Positions 5,690 through 5,910 of a stretch of DNA of 5,910 nucleotides are shown here, piece by piece. Source of the stretch: an uncultured Eubacterium sp. GTDB lineage: Bacteria; Bacillota; Clostridia; Lachnospirales; Lachnospiraceae. Each line of letters opens with the position of its first letter. Position 1 is the stretch's first letter. A model generated the notes under the pieces. It was given only the letters and a program-made list of their open reading frames with translations, ran no database searches and was not told where the DNA came from. Where the stretch lies: contig CAJUBQ010000168.1 in NCBI GenBank assembly GCA_910584595.1, positions 1-5,910 of the forward strand, written 5' to 3'. The position numbers were made by a program, and so were the translations under genes.

Positions 5690-5840
5690 CACGTTGCACG
5701 TTACTATTCACGGCCTGGGGCCGCTCATAGTAACGATTCGGGGCGATATTGAGAGTTTGCTTCGCAAAATCGCCCCTCACTCCTGAATCATGTTCTTACG
5801 GAACGCGCAGCTAGTGCGCGTTCCGTACCCGTGAATCAAT
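5690..5840. repeat. Multi-hairpin palindromic intergenic element
   Basis: Three stems are packed side by side. Stem A: CGTTACTAT (5699-5707) with ATAGTAACG (5727-5735), enclosing CGGCC-TGG-GGCCG (5711-5723). Stem B: GGGGCGAT (5740-5747) with ATCGCCCC (5769-5776), enclosing TTTGC-TTC-GCAAA (5756-5768), flanked by GATTC (5735-5739) / GAATC (5785-5789). Stem C: ACGGAACGCGCA (5798-5809) with TGCGCGTTCCGT (5815-5826), a perfect 12-bp stem. An outer pair ATTCACGG (5706-5713) / CCGTGAAT (5829-5836) brackets the set, and CACGTT is repeated at 5690-5695 and 5697-5702. No stem is followed by a T-run, so these are not ordinary terminators. I infer a dispersed palindromic (REP/MITE-like) element; an RNA structure is the alternative. 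No target duplication is evident. Confidence 0.55.
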
Positions 5841-5910
5841 GTCATTAACTTAAGCTTTTCATAGTCAGACTTTGCGCCTGGCGGAATGGTTTTGCTGGCT
5901 GGAACATCCT
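5777..5910 (-). other. Possible 3' end of an upstream minus-strand gene, cut by the window edge
   Basis: Two frames are open from the window edge on the minus strand. One runs 43 codons, beginning DVPASKTIPPGAKSDYEK, and continues into the palindromic element to a TGA at 5777-5779. The other runs 21 codons to a TAA at 5845-5847, just outside the element. Both have plausible codon use and neither matches a family I know. The longer frame would mean the repeat supplies a C-terminal tail. The window edge prevents a decision. Confidence 0.2.

Noticed and set aside
5777..5898. Smr-domain-like 'LIHGYGT' in the minus-strand frame at the window end
   Set aside because: The stretch lies mostly within or next to the palindromic repeat and the surrounding residues do not fit an Smr domain; likely coincidence.

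Overview
The window looks like a chromosomal segment of an anaerobic Firmicute, most likely a clostridium of the Lachnospiraceae type. The base composition is moderate, ribosome-binding sites are strong AGGAGG-type, the promoter is a clean TTGACA/TATAAT, and the gene order nifS-nifU-mnmA is common in Clostridia. The assignment rests on gene order and remembered family resemblance; no search was run.

Layout. Bases 1-334 hold a decayed fragment that resembles the junction of AAA-ATPase-like/PD-(D/E)XK proteins. Bases 335-543 are a leader with a candidate sigma-28-type promoter. Bases 544-1581 (+) encode a 345-residue, uncharacterised, EF-hand-like calcium-binding protein with no signal peptide. 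A 12-bp hairpin at 1589-1632 sits between this gene and the converging operon. Bases 1651-5482 (-) carry, in transcription order, a NifS/IscS-type cysteine desulfurase, a NifU/IscU-type scaffold, the tRNA 2-thiouridylase MnmA and an Mrp/Nbp35-type Fe-S carrier ATPase. The operon promoter lies at 5633-5660. Two related operator-like sequences follow it, one at the transcription start and one in the leader. Bases 5690-5840 form a dense multi-hairpin palindromic element, and the last ~70 bases may be the 3' end of another minus-strand gene.

How the genes fit together. NifS takes sulfur from cysteine as an enzyme persulfide. That sulfur can go to NifU for [Fe-S] assembly or to MnmA for s2U34 in tRNA. 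Mrp is the likely carrier for finished clusters. The operon is therefore a compact sulfur-trafficking unit. The operators resemble those of Rrf2-family regulators (IscR/CymR type), but no Rrf2 gene lies between promoter and nifS, where clostridia often have one.

The most interesting loose ends are the uncharacterised EF-hand-like protein with its possible sigma-28 promoter, the paired operators without a linked regulator, the nifU start whose only good Shine-Dalgarno is 42 nt away beyond a possible hairpin, and the palindromic element. I see no CRISPR array, tRNA, rRNA or complete mobile element, and nothing that I would call a new defence system.
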